Shown here: positions 8,761 through 17,455 of the stretch, one piece after another
Numbering within the stretch: position 1 is the first letter of the stretch
Layout: each line of letters starts with the position of its first letter
Source: Mycobacterium sp. D16Q14
GTDB taxonomy: Bacteria > Actinomycetota > Actinomycetes > Mycobacteriales > Mycobacteriaceae
Length of the DNA: 64,000 bases
Direction: 5' to 3'
NCBI GenBank assembly: GCA_002013415.1
Contig: MAEX01000009.1
Location: 1 to 64,000, forward strand
The notes under the pieces: model-generated
The model's input: only the letters and a program-made list of their open reading frames with translations
Databases searched by the model: none
What the model was told of the DNA's origin: nothing
Position numbers and translations under genes: made by a program

Positions 8761-10479
8761 ATGGGCACCGATAACAAGAGCGAGTCAGCATTCGGACAGC
8801 TGGGTCGGCGGGGGTTGTTTGGTCAGATGCACGAACAGCTCGATGAGATGCTCGCTGCACGCGATCAAATGGAGTCGCTACTGCGGATCGTCGTCGACAT
8901 CAGTTCAGATCTGGATCTTGACGTCACTTTGCACCGCATCATTACCGCCGCGATCGGTCTAACCGGTGCGCGCTACGGCGCGCTGGGAGTGTGGGCGCCC
9001 GACGGCAGTCTGGACTCCTTCTTGTTCGAGGGTATCGAGCCGGACTTGCAAGCACGGATCGGGCATTTGCCCGTGGGGAAAGGTATTTTGGGTTCACTGC
9101 TGAACCGCACTGAGCCGCTACGTGTCGATGATCTGACGCAGCATCCAGATGCCGTCGGATTCCCCGAGCATCACCCATCCATGCGGGCGTTCCTCGGGGT
9201 ACCGATCACTATTCGCGCGGAGGTGTACGGCAGCCTATATGTCACCGACGATAGGCCCGGGCGTGTGTTCAGTGAATCGGCTGAAACCGTGGCCAGGGCG
9301 TTGGGCGCGGCGGCCGCGGTGGCCATCGACAACGCTAAATTGTTTGCGCGGGAGCGAGCAATCACCAGGTGGACCATCGCCAGCCGCGAGATCACCTCCG
9401 CCCTGCTGTCGGAGGAGCGCCCACAGGAGCAGGCACTTCACTTGGTCGCTACACGCGCCCGCTGGCTCAGCGATGCCGAACATGTCATCGTGCTTACGCC
9501 TGACAATTCTGATCAGCTGGCCGAGCAGATCGACACTCTGACGGTCTCGACGGCGGTAGGCCGCAATAACTGCGAAATACTGGTCGGTCAACAGGTTCCG
9601 GTAAAAGGGTCCAGCGCCGGTGATGTCTTCCGCACCGGCGCACCACTGGCCACGGACAAGTTTCAGTACCCCATCCCCGCGTTCACCGACCTCGGAGAGC
9701 GCCCAGCGATCGTGGTACCCCTGCGCGCTCACAACAACGTCATCGGGGTGCTTGCGGCGGCCCGCAGCATCGACCAGCCGCGATTTGATGACCAAGACCT
9801 GGAGTGGATGAGCGATTTCGCTAGTCATGCCGCGATGGCGTTGACGCTGGCCCACGCCCACGAGCAAGCACACGAACTGACAATCCTAGCGGATCGCGAA
9901 CGGATCGCCGACGATCTGCACGATCACGTCATTCAGCGCCTGTTCGCCGCGGGCATGGATCTTCAAGGCACCATCAGCCGAGTCCGCTCACCACGAGTGA
10001 TTGAGCGGCTCACCCGCACCGTGAACTCCCTTCAAACCACCATCGACGAAATCCGCACCGCCATCTTCAACTTGCAGCTCCCCACCCACATAGCCATCGG
10101 TTTCCGCGAACGCATCCAGCAATTGATAGCTGAGCTGACCGATGACCGCGAGTTTGACACCACTCTCAGTACATCCGGTCCAATGATTCTCGTCGAACCG
10201 CAGCTCGCCGACCATGCTGAAGCAGTCCTCACCGAAGCAATCAGCAACGCAGTGCGCCACTCCGGCGGCAACGAGCTCACCATCGAAGTCATAGTCGGCA
10301 ACGAGCTCGTCGTCAACATCACCGACAACGGCCGCGGCATCCCAGCCGAAAATCGGCGCCATAGCGGATTGGCGAACATGCATCGCCGCGCACAGCTAGC
10401 CGACGGAAAATGCGAGATCCTGACTCCAGCAACCGGCGGCACCCGTATCCACTGGACCGGAGCACTAACGAACTCATAG
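8761..10479 (+). CDS. DosS/DosT-like GAF-GAF sensor histidine kinase
   Basis: The 572-residue protein has two GAF domains (about 40-190 and 205-365), a HisKA_3 dimerisation helix with RIADDLHDHVIQRLF (phospho-acceptor His387), and a C-terminal HATPase (EAISNAVRHSG, ITDNGRGIP). The segment GFPEHHPSMRAFLGVP corresponds to the heme-ligand region of M. tuberculosis DosS; His138 aligns with DosS His149. It should therefore be a heme-based O2/NO/CO or redox sensor. No response regulator gene is adjacent, so it is an orphan that probably phosphorylates a DosR encoded elsewhere. It starts at an ATG at 8761. Confidence 0.88.
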   Translation: MGTDNKSESAFGQLGRRGLFGQMHEQLDEMLAARDQMESLLRIVVDISSDLDLDVTLHRIITAAIGLTGARYGALGVWAPDGSLDSFLFEGIEPDLQARIGHLPVGKGILGSLLNRTEPLRVDDLTQHPDAVGFPEHHPSMRAFLGVPITIRAEVYGSLYVTDDRPGRVFSESAETVARALGAAAAVAIDNAKLFARERAITRWTIASREITSALLSEERPQEQALHLVATRARWLSDAEHVIVLTPDNSDQLAEQIDTLTVSTAVGRNNCEILVGQQVPVKGSSAGDVFRTGAPLATDKFQYPIPAFTDLGERPAIVVPLRAHNNVIGVLAAARSIDQPRFDDQDLEWMSDFASHAAMALTLAHAHEQAHELTILADRERIADDLHDHVIQRLFAAGMDLQGTISRVRSPRVIERLTRTVNSLQTTIDEIRTAIFNLQLPTHIAIGFRERIQQLIAELTDDREFDTTLSTSGPMILVEPQLADHAEAVLTEAISNAVRHSGGNELTIEVIVGNELVVNITDNGRGIPAENRRHSGLANMHRRAQLADGKCEILTPATGGTRIHWTGALTNS

Positions 10480-10621
10480 CCAACTCGCACAAGCTGATTC
10501 ACCGAGTCATCGCCGAGGGAATCGGCTGCCACAACAAACTAAATGGTCAGTGATCAAATGACCCGACGATCGGAGCCGTAGGTCACTACCGGATCTACAG
10601 CGGACACGCGATGCTGAAAGC

Positions 10622-10972
10622 ATGATCGAGATAGAACGCCGACGAATTCTCGATATCGGGCTATACCTCGCAACGGTAACCATCCTCGCAGGTATCGCAG
10701 CGGTGAGTAGCTGGCTGTGGCTACTGGTAGCAGCAGTGGCGAGTAGCGGTTGCCGCGGGGACGTATGCACGCCCGAAGGTCACCATTGGGCAACAACGTT
10801 CCCGATGATCGCATTGGTATCCGCCGTCATAATCTCGCTCCTACCGGCGGTGGTCGTCACCGCGCGTAAGCTACCCACCCCGTGGGTATGGACCGGCATA
10901 CCGCTAGCGATCACTACCTACTTCCTGGCACCTCTCCTTGCGAACTGGGGTCACTCAACGGGCATTTGGTGA
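10622..10972 (+). CDS. Small three-helix membrane protein, unknown
   Basis: This 116-residue frame starts at ATG 10622. Hydrophobic stretches are YLATVTILAGIAAVSSWLWL, IALVSAVIISLLPAVVVT and WTGIPLAITTYFLAPLL. A short loop between the first two holds two cysteines (CRGDVCTPEG) that could form a disulfide. No family is recognised. It follows the sensor kinase by about 140 bp in the same direction and could be a separate unit. Confidence 0.5.
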   Translation: MIEIERRRILDIGLYLATVTILAGIAAVSSWLWLLVAAVASSGCRGDVCTPEGHHWATTFPMIALVSAVIISLLPAVVVTARKLPTPWVWTGIPLAITTYFLAPLLANWGHSTGIW

Positions 10973-11387
10973 CAAATAAGCAGACCGAACATCTCCCAGT
11001 TGCTCAAAGATCGTTATGAAATGTGTTCGGCGACTCAACTATTCGACTGTAACTTGCGACTTCGCGACAGCTCAGCGCTTGTCGGCACCGCCGGCCAAGC
11101 CAACCTCGGTTGAACAGTCATCGAGCTCGAACCAACACCACAACCCGACAAGACCTAGTGAAGTCCATGCCGCCGTCGAAGCCAAATTGAAATGGACTCC
11201 CGAGGTGAATACCACCGGGACTGGCGTGACTCTCGATGATGGAAGTATCTGGCTATAGGGCAAAACCAATAGTCTCGGTTCTATGGAGAGGGCCAACGAC
11301 CCTAGGCCCAGCGTTGCCGTCGGTCATATCGTCTCAAGAGCGCGGATTCGTTTCAGTTCCCAATAAACTCTCGTCTCGGAGGCCATC
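10973..11387. other. Stretch without a supported gene
   Basis: About 415 bp carry only weak frames. The best is an 80-codon plus-strand frame from 11016 with low-complexity Ser, Thr and Pro content and no recognisable domain or good ribosome site. No repeat or RNA gene was recognised. Confidence 0.4.
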
Positions 11388-11474
11388 ATGAGCACAGCTC
11401 GCGGTGTTTTGAATGTCCCGGCCGTATGCGTAAGTAAGCACGCAAGTCTCGTACACGGTGGAGTTCAGGCATGA
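11388..11474 (+). CDS. 28-residue leader peptide coupled to the next gene
   Basis: The ATG at 11388 follows a clear GGAGG site. The frame encodes 28 residues beginning MSTARGVLNVPAVCVSKH and stops in a TGA that overlaps the next start (ATGA at 11471-11474). The strong ribosome site in front of the short frame, and the lack of one directly before 11471, suggest that the downstream protein depends on translation of this peptide. Function is unknown. Confidence 0.4.
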   Translation: MSTARGVLNVPAVCVSKHASLVHGGVQA

Positions 11475-11710
11475 TCGCGGCCATGGTGGGCGCAGCGTTG
11501 CTCTGGTGGGGCTGCCTGATCATGGTTCGTGACGCGCAAACGGTCTTGGGTAGACACGGCACGATCCGCAACCTTCCGACCCCATCACCTGAGGACGATC
11601 CCACACAGTGGCCAGCAAGTTGTGACTCGTGGACGGCGCTGGACGAGCGGCAGTTGATCCGGCTGCTCACGGACTCTGCTCCACGCGACCCACCAGACAG
11701 CAAGCTCTGA
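11471..11710 (+). CDS. Small membrane-anchored protein, unknown
   Basis: The 79-residue protein has an N-terminal membrane segment (AAMVGAALLWWGCLIMV) followed by a soluble tail of about 55 residues that includes TALDERQLIRLLTDS. The start overlaps the stop of a 28-codon upstream frame. It has no recognised family. It is plausible as a type II or signal-anchored small protein of the accessory segment. Confidence 0.5.
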   Translation: MIAAMVGAALLWWGCLIMVRDAQTVLGRHGTIRNLPTPSPEDDPTQWPASCDSWTALDERQLIRLLTDSAPRDPPDSKL

Positions 11711-11890
11711 AGTGCAGATCGCCAATATTCTGTGAAACACGAATCGCTAAATGGTACGACCGTGAAGCGCCAGATTGCCTCAGCTTGGCTACCGAGGATT
11801 GTGACAACTTAATGAAGAATATCCAGTTGACAGATTCATGAGAAATCCCAGGTCGACGACCACAACTGCGGTAAGGACCTACAGGACGGG

Positions 11891-12775
11891 TCAATCCAAT
11901 TGCGTATCGAGTGCTCCGGCTTGCCCGGCCCTAGTACCGGACGGCGATCCTCCGATCACCGATAGAAGCTGCAGCTTCTCGTAACTCTCACTACCCGGCA
12001 CCGCCGTGTAGACAAGCAGCGAGGTTGACTCCACCGGATCCAGCAAGATCTGACAGTTCAGCTTAAGTAATCCGACATCATGATGTTGGAATCGCTTGAT
12101 TTCCTTCGGTGTAACACCGACCTCGTGCTCTTTCCAGAGGCTGCGAAACTGCTCGCTCTGAGCGTTCAGTAGCTCCGCGAAGCGAGCCGCCCTGGAACCG
12201 GGGCCACGCACCGCGAGGACTCGTCGAAGCCCCGAAACATACATTCGCGAATAGAACAGGTGATCCTCGGCCGGGTGCATGGCGCGTACTGACGAGTCAG
12301 TGAACCACCGGTACCCGATGCTCCGCGACGGACCGGTGTACCGGGTCAAGTCACCGGCGAGGGCCACGCCGAGCGGAGTCTGCCGCAACGTCTCACCCAG
12401 CTCTGTGACGATCTCGGCCGCAGTGTCGGCATTGAGCCTGTCGAAAATTCGCATCAACCCGGGGCTAATGTATTCGCTGTCCGCACCCGGCAAGGGCGGC
12501 TGATGTCCGGCGAGCCGGAACAGATGATCACGCTCGTCACGGGACAAGTGGAGCCCTTGCGCCATCGACGTGATCATCTGTTCCGAGGGCTGCGGACCGC
12601 GTTCCGTCTCCAAGCGCGCGTAGTAGTCGGTCGACATGTGGCACAGTGCCGCAACCTCCTCCCGTCGCAACCCGCGAGTCCGACGACGCTGCCCACGAGG
12701 AAGCCCCACGTCCTCTGGCTGTAGCGCCTCGCGGCGAGTGCGGAGGAAGTCGGCCAGTCCGGCGCGATCGATCAT
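11891..12775 (-). CDS. XRE-type transcriptional regulator with MmyB ligand domain
   Basis: Starting at ATG 12775 (MIDRAGLADFL), the protein has an N-terminal helix-turn-helix (GLRREEVAALCHMSTDYYARLE) split over residues about 35-65 and a C-terminal MmyB-like, PAS-fold ligand domain (VGVTPKEIKRFQHHDVGLL). This is a very common actinobacterial regulator class that typically controls a divergently transcribed oxidoreductase gene. That is the layout here, with an SDR gene starting 133 bp away on the other strand. The ligand is unknown; fatty acids bind some relatives. Confidence 0.85.
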   Translation of the reverse strand: MIDRAGLADFLRTRREALQPEDVGLPRGQRRRTRGLRREEVAALCHMSTDYYARLETERGPQPSEQMITSMAQGLHLSRDERDHLFRLAGHQPPLPGADSEYISPGLMRIFDRLNADTAAEIVTELGETLRQTPLGVALAGDLTRYTGPSRSIGYRWFTDSSVRAMHPAEDHLFYSRMYVSGLRRVLAVRGPGSRAARFAELLNAQSEQFRSLWKEHEVGVTPKEIKRFQHHDVGLLKLNCQILLDPVESTSLLVYTAVPGSESYEKLQLLSVIGGSPSGTRAGQAGALDTQLD

Positions 12776-12907
12776 GCGTGCATTTTCTCCCGCGCCGCGC
12801 CGCTCAGCCACTGATCATCAGTCCGTGGATAACTCGCCTGACACCGGGGAGGCTCGTTTCAGGTGCCAGAACAGGTCCACATCACGGGTCAACGTCAAGG
12901 AGTAGCC

Positions 12908-13846
12908 GTGTCTCATAAGTCGTCCGATATCACCATGCCCAATCTCTCCGGGCAACGAGCGGTGGTTACGGGAGCCAGTGACGGAATTGGACTCGGAATC
13001 GCGACGGAACTCGCTGCGGCAGGCGCCGACGTGGTCATGCCAATCCGAAACCTGAGCAAGGGCGAAGTGGCCGTCGCCACGATTCGCGGGCTGCACCCGG
13101 GGGCGAAACTGACGCTGGAGCAACTAGACCTGTCCTCGCTGACGTCGATCGCTGCCTTGGGACAGAAACTGTGTGCCGCCGGAGCTCCGATCCACCTGCT
13201 CATCAACAACGCCGGTGTCATGACTCCGCCCGAGAGGCAGCCCACCGCCGACGGGTTCGAGCTGCAGTTCGGCACCAATCATCTGGGCCACTTTGCTCTC
13301 ACGGGGCACCTCTTACCTCTGCTGCGGACCGGGCAGGCGCACGTGACCTCTCAAACGAGCATCGCGGCGCGTAGCGGCGAGATCAACTGGGATGACCTGA
13401 ACTGGGAGCGCGGATACGACGGCATGCGCGCGTACCGGCAGTCCAAGATCGCGTGTGGATTGTTCGGTCTCGAGCTCAACCGCCGCAGCGGCGCAGCAGG
13501 ATGGGGAATCACGAGCAATATCGCCCATCCGGGCGTGGCCCCGACCAGCCTCCTTGCCGCCCGGCCGGAGGTCGGACGCGCCAAGGACACCACCGAGGTG
13601 CGCATGATCCGCTGGCTTTCGGCGCGCGGACTCATCGTGGGAACCGTGGAAAGCGCAAGGCTGCCTGCCCTGATGGCCGCCGTCACACCGGACACCAAAA
13701 GCGGCGGTTTCTATGGTCCGCAGTGGCCCGGAAACGCCGGTGGCCCTCCCGGCGCGCAGCGGCTGTGGAAACCGTTGCGCAGCCATGAGAACGCATCGCG
13801 GCTATGGCAGGTGTCCGAGCAGCTGACTGGTGTCACATTCGCCTGA
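12908..13846 (+). CDS. Short-chain dehydrogenase/reductase
   Basis: This is a classical-to-extended SDR of about 312 residues with the NAD(P) motif [16 protein letters not shown] (LLINNAGVM) and the catalytic YRQSK. GTG 12908 is chosen because AAGGAG lies seven bases upstream; a start at 12863 lacks this. Similar proteins are annotated as retinol- or protochlorophyllide-reductase-like SDRs. It is divergent from the MmyB regulator, which probably controls it. The substrate cannot be read from sequence. Confidence 0.8.
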   Translation: MSHKSSDITMPNLSGQRAVVTGASDGIGLGIATELAAAGADVVMPIRNLSKGEVAVATIRGLHPGAKLTLEQLDLSSLTSIAALGQKLCAAGAPIHLLINNAGVMTPPERQPTADGFELQFGTNHLGHFALTGHLLPLLRTGQAHVTSQTSIAARSGEINWDDLNWERGYDGMRAYRQSKIACGLFGLELNRRSGAAGWGITSNIAHPGVAPTSLLAARPEVGRAKDTTEVRMIRWLSARGLIVGTVESARLPALMAAVTPDTKSGGFYGPQWPGNAGGPPGAQRLWKPLRSHENASRLWQVSEQLTGVTFA

Positions 13847-13930
13847 CCGCTTAATCAACCGGCAGCCCCAAGGACCAGCGACTCCACCCGGCATGTCTCA
13901 CCAATGATGATCAGGTCGATAGAACCCGGG

Positions 13931-14530
13931 TTATGCGGATTTGGGACGAGGACGCAACGCCTGCACCAGGTAGTCGATTCCGGTGAGGACGGTGAGGACC
14001 ACTGCCAGCCCCATGAGGACCACCGCAGCGGTGTGCCAATACCCCGTCAACGGCAGCAGATAGCCAGCGATCGCCAGCGACTGGACCATGGTCTTGAGCT
14101 TGCCGCCCCGATTTGCCGGGATCACACCATGGCGGAGCACCGAGAAGCGCAGCACCGTGATCCCGACCTCGCGCACCAAGATAATCGCGGTCACCCACCA
14201 CGGAAGATCTCCGAGGACACTGAGCCCCACCAGCGCAGCGCCGATGAGCGCTTTATCGGCGATCGGGTCGGCGAGCTGGCCGAATGGGGTTACCAGCCCA
14301 TAGCGGCGGGCGAGCACGCCGTCGTATCGGTCGGTGGCGATGGCCAGCGCGAATACCCCGAAAGCGGCAATGCGCCAGGAGGATTGGTGCCCGCCCTCGG
14401 TGAACAGGACGACGATGAACACCGGTATCAGCACGATGCGCAGCACCGTCAGGATGTTGGCAATGTTCAGCAGCGGCACCGGCGCAGCCGAAGCCTTGGA
14501 ATCAGGCTGGGTTTCCGGTGGCATCGGCAC
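13931..14530 (-). CDS. pgsA: CDP-alcohol phosphatidyltransferase PgsA (PgsA3 type)
   Basis: The 199-residue membrane enzyme has the CDP-alcohol phosphatidyltransferase signature in the stretch beginning TDRYDGVLARRYG and continuing GQLADPIADK, plus several membrane helices. It probably makes phosphatidylglycerophosphate from CDP-diacylglycerol. It matches Rv2746c (pgsA3) by position: in M. tuberculosis it lies beside Rv2747 and ftsK. Here the argA partner is kept, divergent, and ftsK is displaced by an insertion. The expected clgR neighbour is absent from the other side. Confidence 0.88.
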   Translation of the reverse strand: MPMPPETQPDSKASAAPVPLLNIANILTVLRIVLIPVFIVVLFTEGGHQSSWRIAAFGVFALAIATDRYDGVLARRYGLVTPFGQLADPIADKALIGAALVGLSVLGDLPWWVTAIILVREVGITVLRFSVLRHGVIPANRGGKLKTMVQSLAIAGYLLPLTGYWHTAAVVLMGLAVVLTVLTGIDYLVQALRPRPKSA

Positions 14531-14572
14531 GTCAAACAGCCTATCTGTTCTGGAGCTGGCTACTGTTCACGC

Positions 14573-15118
14573 ATGAGCGCTGAAGGTACATCCGGCATCT
14601 CAGGGAATCCGGGGCATACGACCCCCACCGTGACCGTTCGCCGGTCCCGTACCTCCGATGTGCCCGCGATCAAGGCGCTTGTCGACGTCTACGCCGGACG
14701 TATCCTGCTGGAGAAGAACCTGGTGACGCTGTACGAGGCGGTCCAGGAGTTCTGGGTGGCCGAACTCGGCGGGGAGATAGTCGGCTGTGGCGCCCTGCAC
14801 GTGCTGTGGTCGGACCTCGGCGAGGTGCGCACCATCGCGGTGCACCCCAGGCTCAAGGGCGCGGGAGTCGGCCACGCGATTGTCAGCCGCTTGCTCGATG
14901 TCGCCAGGGATCTGGAACTCAAAAGGGTGTTCGTGCTGACTTTCGAGGTCGACTTCTTCACCAAACACGGATTCACCGAGATCGAGGGCACCCCGGTAAC
15001 CGCCGAGGTGTACGAGGAAATGTGCCGGTCCTACGACACCGGCGTGGCCGAGTTCCTCGATCTGAGCTACGTGAAGCCGAACACGCTGGGAAATACCCGG
15101 ATGCTCGTCCACCTCTGA
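14573..15118 (+). CDS. argA: Amino-acid N-acetyltransferase (GNAT), ArgA/Rv2747 type
   Basis: The 181-residue GNAT protein has RTIAVHPRLKGAGVGHAIV as its acetyl-CoA loop and matches Rv2747, which acetylates glutamate or glutamine for arginine synthesis. ATG 14573 (MSAEGTSG) is chosen; an open frame extends far upstream, but that part overlaps pgsA antisense and does not look coding. It is divergent from pgsA, as in M. tuberculosis. Confidence 0.85.
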   Translation: MSAEGTSGISGNPGHTTPTVTVRRSRTSDVPAIKALVDVYAGRILLEKNLVTLYEAVQEFWVAELGGEIVGCGALHVLWSDLGEVRTIAVHPRLKGAGVGHAIVSRLLDVARDLELKRVFVLTFEVDFFTKHGFTEIEGTPVTAEVYEEMCRSYDTGVAEFLDLSYVKPNTLGNTRMLVHL

Positions 15119-15167
15119 TTCCGCGCATCGGGGCCTTTTCGGCACGATCGTCGGCCATGATCGAGAC

Positions 15168-15818
15168 ATGCCACGACTGCGCCAAGTATCCCGCGCCGAA
15201 ACCGACGACCGACTTGTCCATCGCATGTATGACCAGATCTTCGGCGACCGCGATCCGGTCACCGCTCCGGGAACCACGACCGGCACCCCGGGTGACTGGT
15301 GGACGGTTTTTGCGCTTGTACCCGACGCCCTGAAGCACTCGGTCGAGGGTTTCGCGTTCTACCGCAGCCCCGATCGCAAACTGGACCCGGTTCTGCGTGA
15401 GCTTGGACAGACCCGGGCCGGCTGGGCACGCCGCAGCCAGTTCGTCTTCTCCCAGCACTGCAAGTCGTGCCGCATTGTCGGCATCTCGGAGGAGATGATC
15501 GCCGCGATCCCTTCGTGGAGTACGGCCGACTGCTTCACCCCTGTGCAGCGCGCCGTGCTGGCCTACACGGACTGCTTGGTGCTCGACGGCGGCCGGGTCC
15601 CCGACGGGGTGTTCACCGCGCTGAAGGCCCACCTCTCCGATGAGGAGATCCTGGAGCTCACCTACATCACGGCCATGTACGAGATGCACGCGGTGATGAG
15701 CACGGCGTTGCGTTTGGAGTGGGACAACCGCGATGAGCCGATCGTAGAAATCGCGGCTCCCGAGGGGTTCACATCCTTCGATGTAGGCGATGCCATCGCA
15801 TTGCGGCGCGACGAGTAG
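15168..15818 (+). CDS. Carboxymuconolactone decarboxylase/AhpD-fold protein
   Basis: This 216-residue helical protein of the CMD/AhpD fold has the redox motif SQHCKSCRIVG (CxxC) followed by helices typical of the family (EEILELTYITAMYEMH). Relatives act as peroxidase-linked reductases or decarboxylases; no substrate is evident. It sits at the left edge of the insertion before ftsK, converging on the pterin-isoprenoid operon (4 bp between the stops), so it need not belong to that pathway. Confidence 0.75.
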   Translation: MPRLRQVSRAETDDRLVHRMYDQIFGDRDPVTAPGTTTGTPGDWWTVFALVPDALKHSVEGFAFYRSPDRKLDPVLRELGQTRAGWARRSQFVFSQHCKSCRIVGISEEMIAAIPSWSTADCFTPVQRAVLAYTDCLVLDGGRVPDGVFTALKAHLSDEEILELTYITAMYEMHAVMSTALRLEWDNRDEPIVEIAAPEGFTSFDVGDAIALRRDE

Positions 15819-15822
15819 TGAC

Positions 15823-16395
15823 TCAGCGCCGTATCTGCGCGTGCTCGGCGAGCACTGCTACAACGTCGGGGTGGCCGGGTACCCACTGACCCGACATCGC
15901 ATGTGTCGTCGTGACGCTGGCGGGCTCCTTGACTCCCCGAATCTCCATGCAACCGTGGGCCGCGGTGATGAAGCAGGCAGCACCAAACGGTGAAAGTTCT
16001 TCTTGCACTGCGGTTGTCACCTGGTATCCGATACGCTCCTGCACCTGCAGGCGCCGCGCATAACCGTGGACCACCCGAGCCAGCTTCGAGAGGCCGACAA
16101 CCTCGCTACCTGTACCCGGCCGGTAGGCAACAGTCGCGACCCCGGTGATGGGCAGCAGATGATGTGCGCACGTGGAGACCAGCCGTATCCCAGCCACGAT
16201 CACCAGACCGGGATCACTCGGCGCCGGAAAGCGTCGGCGCAGGTGGACGGCGGGGTCCTCGTCGTATCCGGCAAGCGATTCCGCCCACGCCCTGGCCACC
16301 CGCCCTGGAGTGTCCTCCGTGTGCTCGTCATTGCCGACTCCAGTCGCCAGCAGTAGATCGGTAACGGCGGATTTCACCTTCTCCACATCGATCAT
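15823..16395 (-). CDS. folE: GTP cyclohydrolase I
   Basis: The 190-residue enzyme has the zinc ligands in STCAHHLLP and HGCMEIRGV and the active-site segment VQERIGYQV, all typical of FolE. It converts GTP to 7,8-dihydroneopterin triphosphate. It is the last gene of a six-gene operon, 22 nt after the fused isomerase/pterin synthase that would use its product. Since mycobacteria normally carry folE in the folate cluster, this is probably a second, pathway-specific copy; the rest of the genome is not visible here. Confidence 0.92.
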   Translation of the reverse strand: MIDVEKVKSAVTDLLLATGVGNDEHTEDTPGRVARAWAESLAGYDEDPAVHLRRRFPAPSDPGLVIVAGIRLVSTCAHHLLPITGVATVAYRPGTGSEVVGLSKLARVVHGYARRLQVQERIGYQVTTAVQEELSPFGAACFITAAHGCMEIRGVKEPASVTTTHAMSGQWVPGHPDVVAVLAEHAQIRR

Positions 16396-16417
16396 CGAAC
16401 TGTGCTCCCCTCTCTAT

Positions 16418-17455
16418 TCATGCGCTCCACGACGGCGACTCGGTCAATTCCGCGGCATTGACATGTGTTTCCGTCACCTTGACACGGTGGACGGTGACAT
16501 TGGACCAACCGGCCTCGGCGATGAATCCCGCGGTGACCCGGGCCAGCAGTTCGGAAACGTTCTCGACTGTGGGCCACTCCAAACCGTGCGAGGGGGCGTC
16601 GAGGCCAAATCGAAAGAGCTTCGATCGCTCTGCCCGCAGCGCCCGCACAAGCGGGTCCGCGTGTCCGAGCATCGCGCCGTGATCAAGATTGGCGTCGATC
16701 CAGTCCCGCAGCCGCGCCTTGAGTATCCCGAAGTCGACGAGGATCCCTTGCTCGTTCAATGCCCCGGCCACCGTAATCTCCGTCCACCAGGAATGCCCGT
16801 GCAGGTTGACGCACTTTCCGCCGAGGATGGGCAGCCGATGCGCGGTCTCGAAATTATGGCGCACCGTAACGGTCCGCGTCGTGGTGCGCCCGCTAGCCTG
16901 AAATGGCACCAATTCCCTTGAACCAGAATGCAAATTTCGTATTTGCGCAAGCTTGGCGACCTGCAACTTGCACCATGGCGACACAGGACGGGTACCGGAG
17001 AGCACTTCGTCGCACAGCTGCGGCCACGGCAGCCATCGGTAACCCGCCACTTCGTCAGGGTGCAGAGTCGGGACCTCTGCGATCGTGCCCACATAGACCG
17101 GGCAGACTTCGTTCTCAACCACACCGTTCTCCATGGCTGCCCGATAACGAAAGTCTGGCAGTGCCAGCTGCGGTGATGACATCTGGACACCGAGCTCGTA
17201 ATGCACCCGTTCGATGATCGCTTCGGCGATATCCACGCCCGGAGGTGGATGTCCGCAGCAGCTGTTGGACCAGGCCCCCGGCCAGGTCCGCTTACTCCAG
17301 GCGCGCTGGGTAAGGAGCACGAACCGATAGGACGGATCGAACAGGTAGCAAGAAAAGGCAAGGTGCAGTGGAGTGTTGTCGCCATGCACGGTCGCCTTGG
17401 GTGCGATGCCACACGCCCGACCGGCGTCATCCAGGAGCACCACGTCATCAGTCAT
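16418..17455 (-). CDS. Fused isopentenyl-diphosphate isomerase (type I) and 6-pyruvoyl-tetrahydropterin synthase/QueD
   Basis: From ATG 17455 the protein has about 345 residues. The N-terminal half is a Nudix-type IPP isomerase: WPGAWSNSCCGHP carries the catalytic Cys and ENEVCPVYVG the catalytic Glu. The C-terminal half is a PTPS/QueD domain with zinc histidines (ETAHRL, NLHGHSWW), the catalytic-type Cys in GGKCVNLHGH, DFGILK, LDHGAML and PTVENVSELL. Both halves look active. It would supply DMAPP and a 6-substituted tetrahydropterin from the FolE product. The start overlaps the upstream P450 stop by 8 nt. The fusion itself is unusual. Confidence 0.88.
   Translation of the reverse strand: MTDDVVLLDDAGRACGIAPKATVHGDNTPLHLAFSCYLFDPSYRFVLLTQRAWSKRTWPGAWSNSCCGHPPPGVDIAEAIIERVHYELGVQMSSPQLALPDFRYRAAMENGVVENEVCPVYVGTIAEVPTLHPDEVAGYRWLPWPQLCDEVLSGTRPVSPWCKLQVAKLAQIRNLHSGSRELVPFQASGRTTTRTVTVRHNFETAHRLPILGGKCVNLHGHSWWTEITVAGALNEQGILVDFGILKARLRDWIDANLDHGAMLGHADPLVRALRAERSKLFRFGLDAPSHGLEWPTVENVSELLARVTAGFIAEAGWSNVTVHRVKVTETHVNAAELTESPSWSA

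Noticed and set aside
11016..11258. 80-codon plus-strand frame
   Set aside because: It has low-complexity Ser/Thr/Pro/Gln composition, no ribosome site and no family; chance is more likely.
13904..14572. Upstream extension of the argA frame
   Set aside because: It is antisense to pgsA, has unusual composition, and the GNAT domain begins after 14573.
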